Both the position numbers and the translations under genes were made by a program. Below, one piece after another: positions 36,013 through 44,450 of a DNA stretch of 64,000 nt (position 1 is its first letter; each line of letters starts with the position of its first letter). Location of the stretch: positions 30,806-94,805 of the forward strand of contig CALEYL010000028.1 in assembly GCA_937926205.1 (NCBI GenBank), written 5' to 3'. The stretch is from an uncultured Saprospiraceae bacterium (GTDB lineage Bacteria; Bacteroidota; Bacteroidia; Chitinophagales; Saprospiraceae). Under the pieces are notes generated by a model. The model made no database searches, had not been told where the DNA came from, and saw only the letters and a list, made by a program, of their open reading frames with translations.

Positions 36013-37308
36013 CTATACTTTGATAAAAATTTTGCGTTTGTAAAGCAGTAAGGCAATGCCCCAAAAGAAAAGCACATTAAAAATGGCGTAGGCTAAGGAA
36101 GCATTGTAGTCAGACAAAACGGATTTGAAGCAATTTTGGTACAACCAGCCCTGTAAGTTTAATCCCGGTGTCCCGTCAGGGCCTCCTGTGAATTTGATCG
36201 CTGCCATCAGTTTAACCACGATGCCAGACAGCACAAATATAAACAGCGCGTTCATGCCATACACTTCAAAAAAACGAGCCCAGCGGCGGTATTGCAGAAC
36301 CTCGATTACCCAGTAAATCATGCCCAAAAACAAAAGAGCTATCCCGCCAGTATAGAGCACGTAAGAGCTGGTCCAGATTTTTTTGTTGATTGGAAAAGCC
36401 AGATCCCATATCAGACCCAATGCGGTTAAGAGTACGCCAATGGCAAAAATACCAGTCAGGTGTTCGTATGCGCTGCGCCTGGTTTTTACCCAATTGCCTG
36501 CCTGCATGCCAATCATGCCTGTTACAACAGCCGGTAAAGTACTGAGCAAACCTTCCGGATCCCAGGTTCTGGATTGCGACCAAAGATGGCCATTCAGCAA
36601 AGCCCTGTCGATCCAGGCGCCAAGATTGGTTTCGGGTTCCAGGTTTGGCGCAACGCCCCCGGGAATCGGCACCAGCGCCATCAACGCCCAATACAGCAAC
36701 AACAGACCTGCTCCAATCCAAAGCTGGCGACGCATATCGGTTGCTAAAAAAATAAATGCACAGGCACAGTAAACCAAAGCGATGCGTTGCAGCACGCCGG
36801 GAATGCGCAGGGTCGTGAGGTTGTAAGCCCAAATGCCAATAAGCAGCATGCCTGTTGCAGCTGCCAGAGCGATCCAGCCAGCTATTTTGCGTTGCCTGGC
36901 ATCCGGTGAGGCGCCCCGCCAGAAAATGGACAGCAAACCTATGGTGAGCAGCGCAAGATGCGGACCCCACAACGCTTCATGCCCTTCTTTGAACCCAAAA
37001 CGCGGAAAGGCTGCCATTAGCAAACCCAGCCCGAAAATGATCAGCGTGCGCGTTGCGATTTTGAAGCGGAGCGCTCCCAGCCCTTCTCCAGCCTCTTTTC
37101 GTCTGCCCAACGCAATGGGAATGGCCATGCCCACCATAAACAGGAAAAATGGAAAGACCAGGTCCGTTGGGGTGCAGCCGTGCCATTCGGCATGTTCCAG
37201 CGGCTTGTAAATTGTGCTCCAGGAACCAGGGTTATTTACTAAGATCATTCCGGCAATGGTCATGCCGCGAAATACGTCCAGCGCCAGCAAGCGGTTTGAA
37301 GTATCCAT
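36013..37308 (-). CDS. HGSNAT/DUF5009-like membrane acyltransferase
   Basis: This 431-residue protein has about eleven membrane helices. The N-terminal block RLLALDVFRGMTIAGMILVNNPG followed by EHAEWHGCTPTDLVFPFFLFMVG contains the conserved His thought to carry the acetyl group in heparan-alpha-glucosaminide N-acetyltransferases. Bacterial relatives are presumed to move acetyl groups across the inner membrane to sugars. Pairing with an M15 carboxypeptidase (8-base gap) hints at peptidoglycan or muropeptide acetylation, which is inference only. Confidence 0.82.
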   Translation of the reverse strand: MDTSNRLLALDVFRGMTIAGMILVNNPGSWSTIYKPLEHAEWHGCTPTDLVFPFFLFMVGMAIPIALGRRKEAGEGLGALRFKIATRTLIIFGLGLLMAAFPRFGFKEGHEALWGPHLALLTIGLLSIFWRGASPDARQRKIAGWIALAAATGMLLIGIWAYNLTTLRIPGVLQRIALVYCACAFIFLATDMRRQLWIGAGLLLLYWALMALVPIPGGVAPNLEPETNLGAWIDRALLNGHLWSQSRTWDPEGLLSTLPAVVTGMIGMQAGNWVKTRRSAYEHLTGIFAIGVLLTALGLIWDLAFPINKKIWTSSYVLYTGGIALLFLGMIYWVIEVLQYRRWARFFEVYGMNALFIFVLSGIVVKLMAAIKFTGGPDGTPGLNLQGWLYQNCFKSVLSDYNASLAYAIFNVLFFWGIALLLYKRKIFIKV

Positions 37309-37470
37309 GATTGGTATCGTTTTGTCTTGTAAATGTAATCATTTCGTCTTTTCAATTGGCCTACTCGTCCGTCAATTGCAGTTGTCGAGCAACTTCGAAT
37401 AAATTGGGCTGTCCATAAAGCAGATACAAACTTTAAACAAATCCACATTCACAGCAAAATCTTATCAGGT

Positions 37471-38139
37471 ATGAAATTGACAAAAGTTTTATTTGCAGTG
37501 GTGCTGCTGAGCACTTTAACTTTCCAGGTCTCTTATGCCCAGTGGGGCAGCAGCATCAAAGGCGAGGGCCCTTTGGTTAAAAAAGAAATCAGCCTTTCGG
37601 CAATAGAAAGCATTGGATTGGGTATTTCCGGAACGGTGTACCTCACCCAGGGCAGCACCCAAAAAGTGGTTATTGAAGCGCAGCAAAACATCATTGACAA
37701 CATCAAGCAGGAAGTGAAAAATGGCTCCTGGAACATCAGTTACCGCAATAATGTCAGAGGGCACGATGAGGTTAAAATCTACGTGACCATCCCCAACGTA
37801 AAAGCGCTGAGCATCGGCGGCAGTGGTAAAATCCTTGGACAAAACAGCTTCAATAACATTGATCGACTGGCCATGAGCATCGGCGGAAGCGGCTACATTG
37901 AACTGTCCGGCATGGCAAAAGATGTCGATGTAAGTATCGGCGGCTCCGGCAAGGTGAAAGCAAGTAATCTGAAAGCGGAAAATTGCAAGGTGAGCATCGG
38001 TGGCTCTGGCGATTGTTATGTGGAAGTCAGCGAATCGCTGAAAGCTTCCATCGCAGGAAGTGGAGATGTCTACTACAAAGGCCGCCCGAAAATTTCTTCC
38101 AGTGTTGCCGGTTCCGGCAGGATACAGAGCATGGATTAA
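37471..38139 (+). CDS. Head-GIN (DUF2807) beta-helix protein
   Basis: The 222-residue protein has a signal peptide (ends VSYAQ) and a right-handed beta-helix-like domain with repeated turns SIGGSGKI, SIGGSGYI, SIGGSGKV, SIGGSGDC, SIAGSGDV and SVAGSGRI spaced about 20 residues. This is the DUF2807 pattern found widely in Bacteroidota. It is exported; the role is unknown. A long hairpin follows the gene. Confidence 0.88.
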   Translation: MKLTKVLFAVVLLSTLTFQVSYAQWGSSIKGEGPLVKKEISLSAIESIGLGISGTVYLTQGSTQKVVIEAQQNIIDNIKQEVKNGSWNISYRNNVRGHDEVKIYVTIPNVKALSIGGSGKILGQNSFNNIDRLAMSIGGSGYIELSGMAKDVDVSIGGSGKVKASNLKAENCKVSIGGSGDCYVEVSESLKASIAGSGDVYYKGRPKISSSVAGSGRIQSMD

Positions 38140-38173
38140 CGTTGGTTTTTACCACATAGATCACATTAGAAGG

Positions 38174-38223
38174 TTTCACATAGAGCACATAGCATCATAA
38201 CAAGCTATGTGCTCTATGTGAAA
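38174..38223. terminator. Perfect 20-bp hairpin (CACATAG family) after the head-GIN gene
   Basis: TTTCACATAGAGCACATAGC at 38174-38193 and its complement at 38204-38223 enclose a 10-base loop. The right arm runs into AAAA, not T. It shares the CACATAG word with the hairpin at 1650-1715. Confidence 0.65.
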
Positions 38224-38276
38224 AAACTATGTGCCTATTTGGTAAAACAGCTACTTTGCGTAGCAAAAGACCTGCT

Positions 38277-38960
38277 ATGCCCTCGACCGGAGATTTATTG
38301 CTGCGCCATTTTGAAACTTTAGACGCTACGCCATTGCCCCCATTGCCCAACAATGTGGAATGGCTCAATCCACTGCGCACTTATCCGGAAACAAGCCTCG
38401 TATTTAAGGCCTTTCTTGATAAATACTACCACGACGACAGACCGCGTACCCTCATTTTGGGCATCAACCCGGGGCGCTTTGGAGGCGGCATTACCAACGT
38501 TGCCTTTACCGATCCGGTATTGCTGGAGCAGGTCTGCGGCATTCCCAACAGCTTTGAAAAAAGGGCTGAACTTTCTGCTCAGTTCGTCTATCGCGTTATC
38601 GACGCCTATGGCGGTCCTGCTGCCTTTTACCAGCGTTTTTACATCAATTCCATTTGTCCTTTGGGTTTTGTAAAAGGTGGCAAAAACTACAATTACTATG
38701 ACGAGAAGCCTTTGCAGACAGCTGTTCTGCCACTCATCCGGCAACACCTCGAAGGTCTTTTACGCGATTGCCGTGCCGATCAAACCCGCTGTATTTGCCT
38801 GGGAGAAGGGCAAAATTTTGCTTTTTTTCAGAAATTAAACGCGGCCGAAGGCTATTTTAAGGAGGTCATTCCGGTGCCGCATCCGCGCTTTGTAATGCAA
38901 TACCGCAGGAAATTGGTGGAAGATTATGTGGGGCGGTATCTGGAGGTGTTGGGGATTTGA
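38277..38960 (+). CDS. SMUG2-like uracil-DNA glycosylase (DUF4918)
   Basis: ATG 38277 is preferred, since the ATG at 38229 lies at the edge of the preceding hairpin; this gives 227 residues. Uracil-DNA glycosylase fold motifs: LGINPGRFGGGITNVAFTDP (about residues 61-80), which matches the GMNPGPfG active-site loop of the SMUG class, and VPHPRFVMQYRRK near the C-terminus, matching the HPSP-like second loop. The family removes uracil or damaged pyrimidines from DNA. It stands alone. Confidence 0.8.
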   Translation: MPSTGDLLLRHFETLDATPLPPLPNNVEWLNPLRTYPETSLVFKAFLDKYYHDDRPRTLILGINPGRFGGGITNVAFTDPVLLEQVCGIPNSFEKRAELSAQFVYRVIDAYGGPAAFYQRFYINSICPLGFVKGGKNYNYYDEKPLQTAVLPLIRQHLEGLLRDCRADQTRCICLGEGQNFAFFQKLNAAEGYFKEVIPVPHPRFVMQYRRKLVEDYVGRYLEVLGI

Positions 38961-39049
38961 AAGTTTGGAAATTGGCATCAATCATTCGGACTGTAGAATT
39001 AAACACTGTTACGAGACATGCGAATTGGAGTTTACTATGCCAAAACACA

Positions 39050-39083
39050 ACAGCCGCTGCTCCCTTTCGGAAACAGCGGCTGT
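39050..39083 (-). terminator. Hairpin terminator after infB
   Basis: ACAGCCGCTG and CAGCGGCTGT form a perfect 10-bp stem. On the minus strand it is followed by TGTGTTTTG. It lies 53 bases beyond the infB stop. Confidence 0.65.
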
Positions 39084-39100
39084 CTATTATATGCTGACTT

Positions 39101-39135
39101 TATCTAAAATCTAAAGTCCAAAATCTCACATCTGA
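39101..39135. repeat. Word repeat of the AGATTTTAGA family, at the infB stop
   Basis: TATCTAAAATCTAAAGTCC and AAAATCTCACATCTGA run directly up to the infB stop codon. It is the same family as at 1055-1094 and 48574-48607. Confidence 0.7.
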
Positions 39136-42100
39136 CTACAGCTTCTTACGCACTTCCGTGATTTCGAAGCCTTCAATGATGTCGCCAACGCGGATGTCGT
39201 TGAAGTTTTCCAGCGCGATACCGCACTCCAAACCTTCGCGGACTTCCTTCACGTCGTCCTTGAGGCGCTTGAGTGAAGATATTTTTCCTGCAGCTCCCTC
39301 GCGAACGGGGAATACCACGATGCCTTCGCGGACAATCCGGATGCCGGTATTTCTGGTGATTTTACCTTCCTGAACATAACAACCGGCAACGGTACCCACT
39401 TTGCTGACCTTGAAGACCTGGCGAACTTCCACCTGGGCCACAATTTTTTCTTCTTTCGTGGGTTCCAACATGCCTTCAATGGCTGCTTTGATCTCCTCAA
39501 TGGCTTCGTAGATGATGGAGTACATCTTGATTTCTACCCCTTCACGCTCGGCGAGTTTCCGCGCAGGACCCGAAGGCCTTACCTGGAAGCCAATGATGAT
39601 GGCATCGGATGCAGAAGCCAGCAAGACATCGGATTCGATGATCTGGCCAACAGCACGGTGTATGACATTCACCTGTACGGTTTCTACCGCCAGTTTCATC
39701 AGCGAATCGGAAAGTGCTTCCACAGAACCGTCCACGTCCCCTTTGACAATAAGGTTGAGTTCCTTGAAATTGCCCAAAGCAAGTCGGCGTCCGATTTCGT
39801 CGAGGCTGATGCGCTTGGTAGCGCGGTTGGTTTGCTCCCGCGTGATCTGAGCCCGTTTGGAAGCGAGCTGGCGCGTGTCAAACTCATTTTCCATGGCTTT
39901 AAAGCGCTCGCCTGCCTGTGGCGCGCCACTGAGGCCGAGCACCAGCACCGGCGTGGAAGGACCTGCTTCCGTAACGCGTTTACCGCGTTCGTTGAACATG
40001 GCTTTCACTTTACCGGCATGTTCGCCTGCTACGATTGGCGAACCAATTTTCAAAGTTCCGCTTTGCACCAGAATTTTGGTAACATAACCGCGGCCTTTAT
40101 CCAGCGAAGCTTCTATGACAGCACCGATTGCGAGACGTTTCGGATTTGCTTTGAGGTCGAGAATTTCTGCTTCCAGAAGGATTTTTTCCAGCAACAAATC
40201 AATGTTCTGCCCTGTTTTGGCAGAAATGTCCTGCGATTGGTATTTACCGCCCCATTCTTCAACGAGGAAGTTCATAGAAGCCAGCTCCTGCTTGATTTTT
40301 TCAGGAGCAGCGCCCGCTTTGTCTATCTTGTTGATGGCAAAAATGATCGGAACGTTGGCTGCAGTGGCGTGGCTGATGGCTTCTTTTGTTTGCGGCATGA
40401 TGTTGTCATCCGCTGCTACAATGATCACCGCAATGTCCGTCACTTTTGCGCCCCGGGCACGCATGGCTGTAAAGGCTTCGTGGCCCGGCGTATCGAGGAA
40501 TGTAATTTCTTTGCCATTGGCCAGTTGTACTTCATAAGCGCCAATGTGCTGGGTGATGCCGCCTGCTTCGCCGCCAACGACGTTTGCTTCGCGGATGTAG
40601 TCCAGCAGCGAAGTTTTACCGTGGTCAACGTGTCCCATTACGGTGACAACCGGCGCACGTGGCACCAGGTCTGCGGGATCATCTTCCTCCAGCTCATCCA
40701 CTTCATCGACCTGCTCTTCAGCACTGATGAACTCCACTTCGTGGCCAAATTCGCTGGCTACCAGTTCGATGACTTCCGCGTCAAGGCGTTGGTTGATGGA
40801 AACGATGACGCCGAGGTTCATACAGGTCATGATGACATCAGAAACCGGAACATCGAGTAAGCCTGCCAGTTCGGAAACCGAGATAAACTCGGTGAGTTGC
40901 AGGTTGCCGCCTTCTTTTTCCAGATCAATGAGTTCCTGGCGTTCGCGGAAGCGATCGCGTTTATCCCGGCTTAACTTCTGGCGTTTTTTCTTACCGCCGC
41001 CACCGGAAATACGGGCCATGGTGGCCTTGATTTTTTCTTCAATTTCACGCTGCGACAACTCCGGAGCTTGTTCCGTACGGTGGCCGCCTCCCTGATTCGA
41101 TCCGCCGCCGCCTGCAGGTCTTCTGGCAGGGCGGTTTTGATCTCCGCCTCCACCTCCACCTCCGCCGCTGCTTCCGCCTCCGGCCTGAGGATTGTTCCCG
41201 CTGCCGCCACCTTCATTGGGGCCGTTCAGTTTTTTACGCTTGCGCTTGCGTTTTTTCTTTGCTGCATCATCAGCAGCTGAAGAAGGCGTGCCGTCTGCTT
41301 TTTTGCGTTCTTCTCCGGCAGGGCCATCGGTAGCGCTGCCTGTTTGCGGTTTTGATTTATCCCGCTCTTTGGGCGCTTCTTTTTTCTTTTGCGGCTTTTT
41401 AAATTTATCCGTGTCAATCTTGCCCAGGATTTTCAAGCCACGCAATTCAGGCGTTTCTGCCCGCATCAGATTGTCGTCCGATACCGGCGCATTTTTCAGT
41501 TCATCATCAGCCGCCTCAGGTTTAACGGTTGCTGGTTTTTGGACAGTCGTCTTTTGAACTTCAGGCTCAGCCGGAGTGACCGGAGCAGCTTCCGCTTCTG
41601 AGTTGACTGCTTCTTGTTTTTCAACAGTTTCCGGCACGGAAGGTGTCGGATCTTCCTGAATGTGGGCAGGTTCAGCAACAGGTGGTTCAACGATTTCGGC
41701 AACCGGTTCCTGAACAGGCGGAGCAGGTGGTTCAGGCGTTTCTGTCTTTTCACTCCCGCCTGATTTGCGGTTGCGGGCATCAAGGTCAATCTTGCCAAGC
41801 ACCTTGAGTCGGTTTTGCAACAAATGCGGGCGTTCTCTTACCGGGGGCTCGACGGGCTTTTCTTCCTGTTGAGAGCCATCCGTAGATTCCTGTTCAGTTT
41901 TGGCTTCTGTTTTAGGAAACAGGGGCCGCTCTGTCTTGGCGGCTGGCGTTCCGGCAGTTTCTTTTTTAACGGTAGGCGTTGTTGCGCGGTTACCGATAAT
42001 CATTTGATCTGCTTTTTCTTTGTCGTTCAGCGATTTTTGGAATTCCTTCAACAATACGGAATACATATCGTCGGTGATCTTTGCCGTGGGTTTGTTTTCC

Positions 42101-42189
42101 ACATCAAAGCCATTGTGGTTGAGGTGATCGACGATGGTTTGTGTTCCTACGTTGAGTTCTTTAGCAATCTTGATTAAGCGTCTCTCCAT
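39136..42189 (-). CDS. infB: Translation initiation factor IF-2
   Basis: ATG 42189 (MERRLIKIAKELN) gives 1017 residues. The N-terminal IF2_N-type helices are followed by a long low-complexity linker (about 60-430) rich in Glu, Pro, Val and Lys and containing a Gly-rich block near 340-370, and a second IF2_N domain (LTEFISVSELAGLL). The GTPase begins at about 520 with G1 GHVDHGKTSLLDYI, G3 DTPGHEAFTAMRARG and G4 NKIDK, and domains II-IV run to the end. IF-2 places initiator tRNA on the 30S subunit. It is downstream of rimP and nusA as in most bacteria, but a terminator and a -7 box lie between nusA and infB. Confidence 0.97.
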   Translation of the reverse strand: MERRLIKIAKELNVGTQTIVDHLNHNGFDVENKPTAKITDDMYSVLLKEFQKSLNDKEKADQMIIGNRATTPTVKKETAGTPAAKTERPLFPKTEAKTEQESTDGSQQEEKPVEPPVRERPHLLQNRLKVLGKIDLDARNRKSGGSEKTETPEPPAPPVQEPVAEIVEPPVAEPAHIQEDPTPSVPETVEKQEAVNSEAEAAPVTPAEPEVQKTTVQKPATVKPEAADDELKNAPVSDDNLMRAETPELRGLKILGKIDTDKFKKPQKKKEAPKERDKSKPQTGSATDGPAGEERKKADGTPSSAADDAAKKKRKRKRKKLNGPNEGGGSGNNPQAGGGSSGGGGGGGGDQNRPARRPAGGGGSNQGGGHRTEQAPELSQREIEEKIKATMARISGGGGKKKRQKLSRDKRDRFRERQELIDLEKEGGNLQLTEFISVSELAGLLDVPVSDVIMTCMNLGVIVSINQRLDAEVIELVASEFGHEVEFISAEEQVDEVDELEEDDPADLVPRAPVVTVMGHVDHGKTSLLDYIREANVVGGEAGGITQHIGAYEVQLANGKEITFLDTPGHEAFTAMRARGAKVTDIAVIIVAADDNIMPQTKEAISHATAANVPIIFAINKIDKAGAAPEKIKQELASMNFLVEEWGGKYQSQDISAKTGQNIDLLLEKILLEAEILDLKANPKRLAIGAVIEASLDKGRGYVTKILVQSGTLKIGSPIVAGEHAGKVKAMFNERGKRVTEAGPSTPVLVLGLSGAPQAGERFKAMENEFDTRQLASKRAQITREQTNRATKRISLDEIGRRLALGNFKELNLIVKGDVDGSVEALSDSLMKLAVETVQVNVIHRAVGQIIESDVLLASASDAIIIGFQVRPSGPARKLAEREGVEIKMYSIIYEAIEEIKAAIEGMLEPTKEEKIVAQVEVRQVFKVSKVGTVAGCYVQEGKITRNTGIRIVREGIVVFPVREGAAGKISSLKRLKDDVKEVREGLECGIALENFNDIRVGDIIEGFEITEVRKKL

Positions 42190-42305
42190 CAGGTTGTTTT
42201 GTACTATGAGACTTTTCGCGACCAACAGAAGCCCCCGCCTGGGAAGGCTGTCGCTGGATGAACAAGCTGTAAGTAAGTTGAAAAAAGATCAAATGATTAT
42301 AAAAT

Positions 42306-42325
42306 AGCGGTTTTCAAAAGCCGCT
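42306..42325 (-). promoter_or_regulatory. Hairpin at the 5' end of the infB leader
   Basis: AGCGG and CCGCT flank TTTT/AAAA. It begins right after the candidate infB -7 box, so the mRNA would start with it; ATTTTAT follows on the minus strand. Confidence 0.35.
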
Positions 42326-42326
42326 G

Positions 42327-42334
42327 CAAAGATA
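42327..42334 (-). promoter_or_regulatory. Candidate -7 box (TATCTTTG) for infB
   Basis: It is an exact TAnnTTTG match 138 bases upstream of infB, just after the nusA-infB terminator. The same octamer precedes mqnC and rpsF. Confidence 0.45.
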
Positions 42335-42343
42335 AAGGCAAAA

Positions 42344-42391
42344 CCCGCATCCACACTAATTCTTTGATGCTAAATTCAGTGCAGATGCGGG
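42344..42391 (-). terminator. Terminator between nusA and infB
   Basis: CCCGCATC (42344-42351) pairs with GATGCGGG (42384-42391), extended by CACT with AGTG. The minus strand then reads GGGTTTTGCC. It lies 19 bases after the nusA stop. Confidence 0.6.
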
Positions 42392-42409
42392 CAAAAGTCT
42401 ATTTTTCGT

Positions 42410-43651
42410 TTACTCTTCGTCAAATTCAGCTGCGAGGATGCGCAACAATTCTTCAATGGTTTCCTCTTCCAGGTCCGTACGTCGCAGCAATTCCTGCTTA
42501 CTTAAATCCAATACGCTGCGCGCTGTATCGCAACCAATGGACTTGAGTGATTCCAGGATCCATTCGTCAATTTCATCGCGGAATTCATCGAGATCCACGT
42601 CGTCTATTTCCACGTCTGCATCATCGCGGTAAACATCTATTTCGTAGCCGCTAAGCTGGCTGGCTAATTTGATGTTCGTTCCACCTTTGCCGATGGCCAA
42701 AGAAACCTGATCCGGTGGCAGCGAAACTTCGGCGCGCATTTTTTCGGCGTTGATCTCCACTTTGCCGTTTTTGGCAGGGGTAAGCGCACGCTGAATGTAA
42801 AGCGCCGCATTGTTGGTGTAGTTGATGATGTCAATATTTTCGTTGCGCAATTCGCGGACAATGCCGTGGATGCGCGATCCTTTCATACCCACACATGCGC
42901 CTACCGGGTCGATGCGGTCGTCGTAAGATTCAACGGCTACCTTGGCGCGTTCGCCGGGGATGCGCACAATGTTGCGCACGGTGATAAGGCCGTCCTCAAT
43001 TTCCGGAACTTCCTGCTCCAGCAATTTTTCGAGGAACATATTATCTGTACGCGACAACACCACAATCGGATTATTGTTGCGCATGTCTACGCGTTTTACC
43101 ACTGCGCGAACCGTATCGCCTTTGCGGTAAAAATCGCCTTTGATCATTTCGTTTTTAGGCAGGAGCAATTCGCTGCCTGTTGCGTCGTCGAGTACAAAAA
43201 TATCCTTTTTCAGGACCTGGCTCACTTCTCCTGCGATCAATTCGCCAACCCGTTCGTTGTAGCGGCGGAAAAGTTCGTCTTTTTCCAGTTCCATAATTCT
43301 GGAGATCAGCGTTTGACGGGCAGCCATAATGGCGCGCCGGCCAAAATCTTCAAGATAGAGCTGCTCGTAGCACTCTTCTCCAATCTCATAATCTTCATCA
43401 ATGGACAGGGCTTCGGAAATTGAGACCTGGCTTCGATCGTCGGTCACTTCACCGTCAGGTACAATTTCGCGTACGCGCCACAATTCAAGGTCGCCTTTGG
43501 TGGTGTTGACAATCACATCGAAGTTTTCGTCGGAGCCAAATTTTTTGCGAATCAGTGTCCGGAATACATCCTCCAGCACCCGCACCATGGTGGGGCGGTC
43601 TATATTTCTGCCGTCTTTAAATTCCGAAAAGGTTTCTACCAGATTCCACAT
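42410..43651 (-). CDS. nusA: Transcription termination/antitermination factor NusA
   Basis: 413 residues, with the N-terminal RNA polymerase-binding domain (about 1-135, DRPTMVRVLEDVFRTLI), S1 domain (about 140-210, GELIAGEVSQVLKKDIFV), two KH domains (about 215-350, DPVGACVGMKGSRI and VSLAIGKGGTNIKLAS) and a short acidic helical tail. NusA sets pausing, termination and antitermination. The C-terminal acidic repeats of E. coli NusA are absent. The start lies 12 bases after the rimP stop. Confidence 0.96.
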   Translation of the reverse strand: MWNLVETFSEFKDGRNIDRPTMVRVLEDVFRTLIRKKFGSDENFDVIVNTTKGDLELWRVREIVPDGEVTDDRSQVSISEALSIDEDYEIGEECYEQLYLEDFGRRAIMAARQTLISRIMELEKDELFRRYNERVGELIAGEVSQVLKKDIFVLDDATGSELLLPKNEMIKGDFYRKGDTVRAVVKRVDMRNNNPIVVLSRTDNMFLEKLLEQEVPEIEDGLITVRNIVRIPGERAKVAVESYDDRIDPVGACVGMKGSRIHGIVRELRNENIDIINYTNNAALYIQRALTPAKNGKVEINAEKMRAEVSLPPDQVSLAIGKGGTNIKLASQLSGYEIDVYRDDADVEIDDVDLDEFRDEIDEWILESLKSIGCDTARSVLDLSKQELLRRTDLEEETIEELLRILAAEFDEE

Positions 43652-43663
43652 GTGCAGAAAATT

Positions 43664-44173
43664 TTAAAATGATATTTTAACGATGGTTTTGGTCACATCC
43701 TCATAAGGAATGACCGTTTGAATGATTTCCTTTTTGTTCTTTTTCCCTTCTTTCACTTTAATTTCGTATTCAATGGTGAAATGGGCATCGCTGACTTCAA
43801 TTAGTTTCCCGCTCTGAACTTCTCCGGATTTCAAAGCAGTTTCTACGGTGCGGCCGATGTTTTGGCGGTATTGCCGCAATAATTTCAACGGCCTGCCAAC
43901 TCCGGGAGATGACACTTCCAGTACGTAGGTGTCGCCCAGCCATTGGCCTTCATCAATGTGCGTTTCCAACCAGCGGCTGATTTTTTTGCAACGGTCAAGG
44001 GTAATGCCCCCGTCGGCATCCACCAGAACTTCCAGTTTTTTGGAAGGGCTGAGCTTGATGTCTACAAGGAAGCAGTCCGTATAGTCTTCTTCTTCAAATT
44101 TTTGCGCAAGCAGCGCGGTAATTTTCGTCTCTACCACAGAATCCGATATTTGAGTCAGCTTGATTTCGGGCAC
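43664..44173 (-). CDS. rimP: Ribosome maturation factor RimP
   Basis: RimP assists 30S assembly. The recognisable domain begins at about ISDSVVETKITALLAQKF, with FLVDIKLSPSKKLEVLVDADGGITLDRCKKISRWLE and SSPGVGRPLK as core motifs. No ATG lies close to this point: the frame is open to ATGs at 44275 and 44290, but those would add about 35-40 unrelated residues and run across a terminator hairpin. I place the start at GTG 44173, two bases past the hairpin's T-run, giving 169 residues. The start is uncertain. It is followed by nusA 12 bases on. Confidence 0.85.
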   Translation of the reverse strand: MPEIKLTQISDSVVETKITALLAQKFEEEDYTDCFLVDIKLSPSKKLEVLVDADGGITLDRCKKISRWLETHIDEGQWLGDTYVLEVSSPGVGRPLKLLRQYRQNIGRTVETALKSGEVQSGKLIEVSDAHFTIEYEIKVKEGKKNKKEIIQTVIPYEDVTKTIVKISF

Positions 44174-44174
44174 G

Positions 44175-44201
44175 AAAAAAGGGAACCATTCAGTTCCCTT
44201 T
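44175..44201 (-). terminator. Terminator-like hairpin immediately before rimP (attenuator candidate)
   Basis: On the minus strand AAAGGGAAC pairs with GTTCCCTTT around the loop TGAATG, with a run of six T at 44180-44175. It sits between the -7 box at 44224-44231 and the likely GTG start, so readthrough would be needed for rimP-nusA-infB. Confidence 0.6.
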
Positions 44202-44223
44202 CCCTCTAAAATCAAACTTGGCG

Positions 44224-44231
44224 CAAATATA
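44224..44231 (-). promoter_or_regulatory. Candidate -7 box (TATATTTG) for rimP-nusA
   Basis: It is an exact TAnnTTTG match about 25 bases upstream of the hairpin in the rimP leader. Confidence 0.45.
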
Positions 44232-44368
44232 GAAACTTTTTGGCGTTTGCGCAAGTGATTTTTTGTACAGGGCATAGAAAAGCAGCGCAAAAGGAATATC
44301 GGGGTTAACTTATGCTAACTTTCAAAAAAAAATGAAAATTAAATCCTCCTCCCGAAACCTCCATCGTG

Positions 44369-44376
44369 TATCTTTG
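44369..44376 (+). promoter_or_regulatory. Candidate -7 box (TATCTTTG) for mqnC
   Basis: It matches TAnnTTTG 75 bases upstream of mqnC. The CCGTC repeat lies between box and gene, so it would be transcribed in the leader. Confidence 0.45.
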
Positions 44377-44410
44377 TTCTGTAGTAAAATTTGGGTTGCC
44401 GGCATCGCGC

Positions 44411-44444
44411 CATCGTCCACCGTCAACCATCCACCGTCAACCGT
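44411..44444. repeat. CCGTC(C/A)A tandem word repeat, copy 2 (mqnC leader)
   Basis: Five heptamers of the type CCGTCAA or CATCGTCC end 6 bases before the mqnC start codon. The family also occurs at 1206-1249 and 63867-63898. Confidence 0.75.
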
Positions 44445-44450
44445 AAAAAT

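Noticed and set aside
39658..40860. 400-codon antisense frame within infB
   Set aside because: Shadow of strongly biased infB codons; the translation resembles no family.
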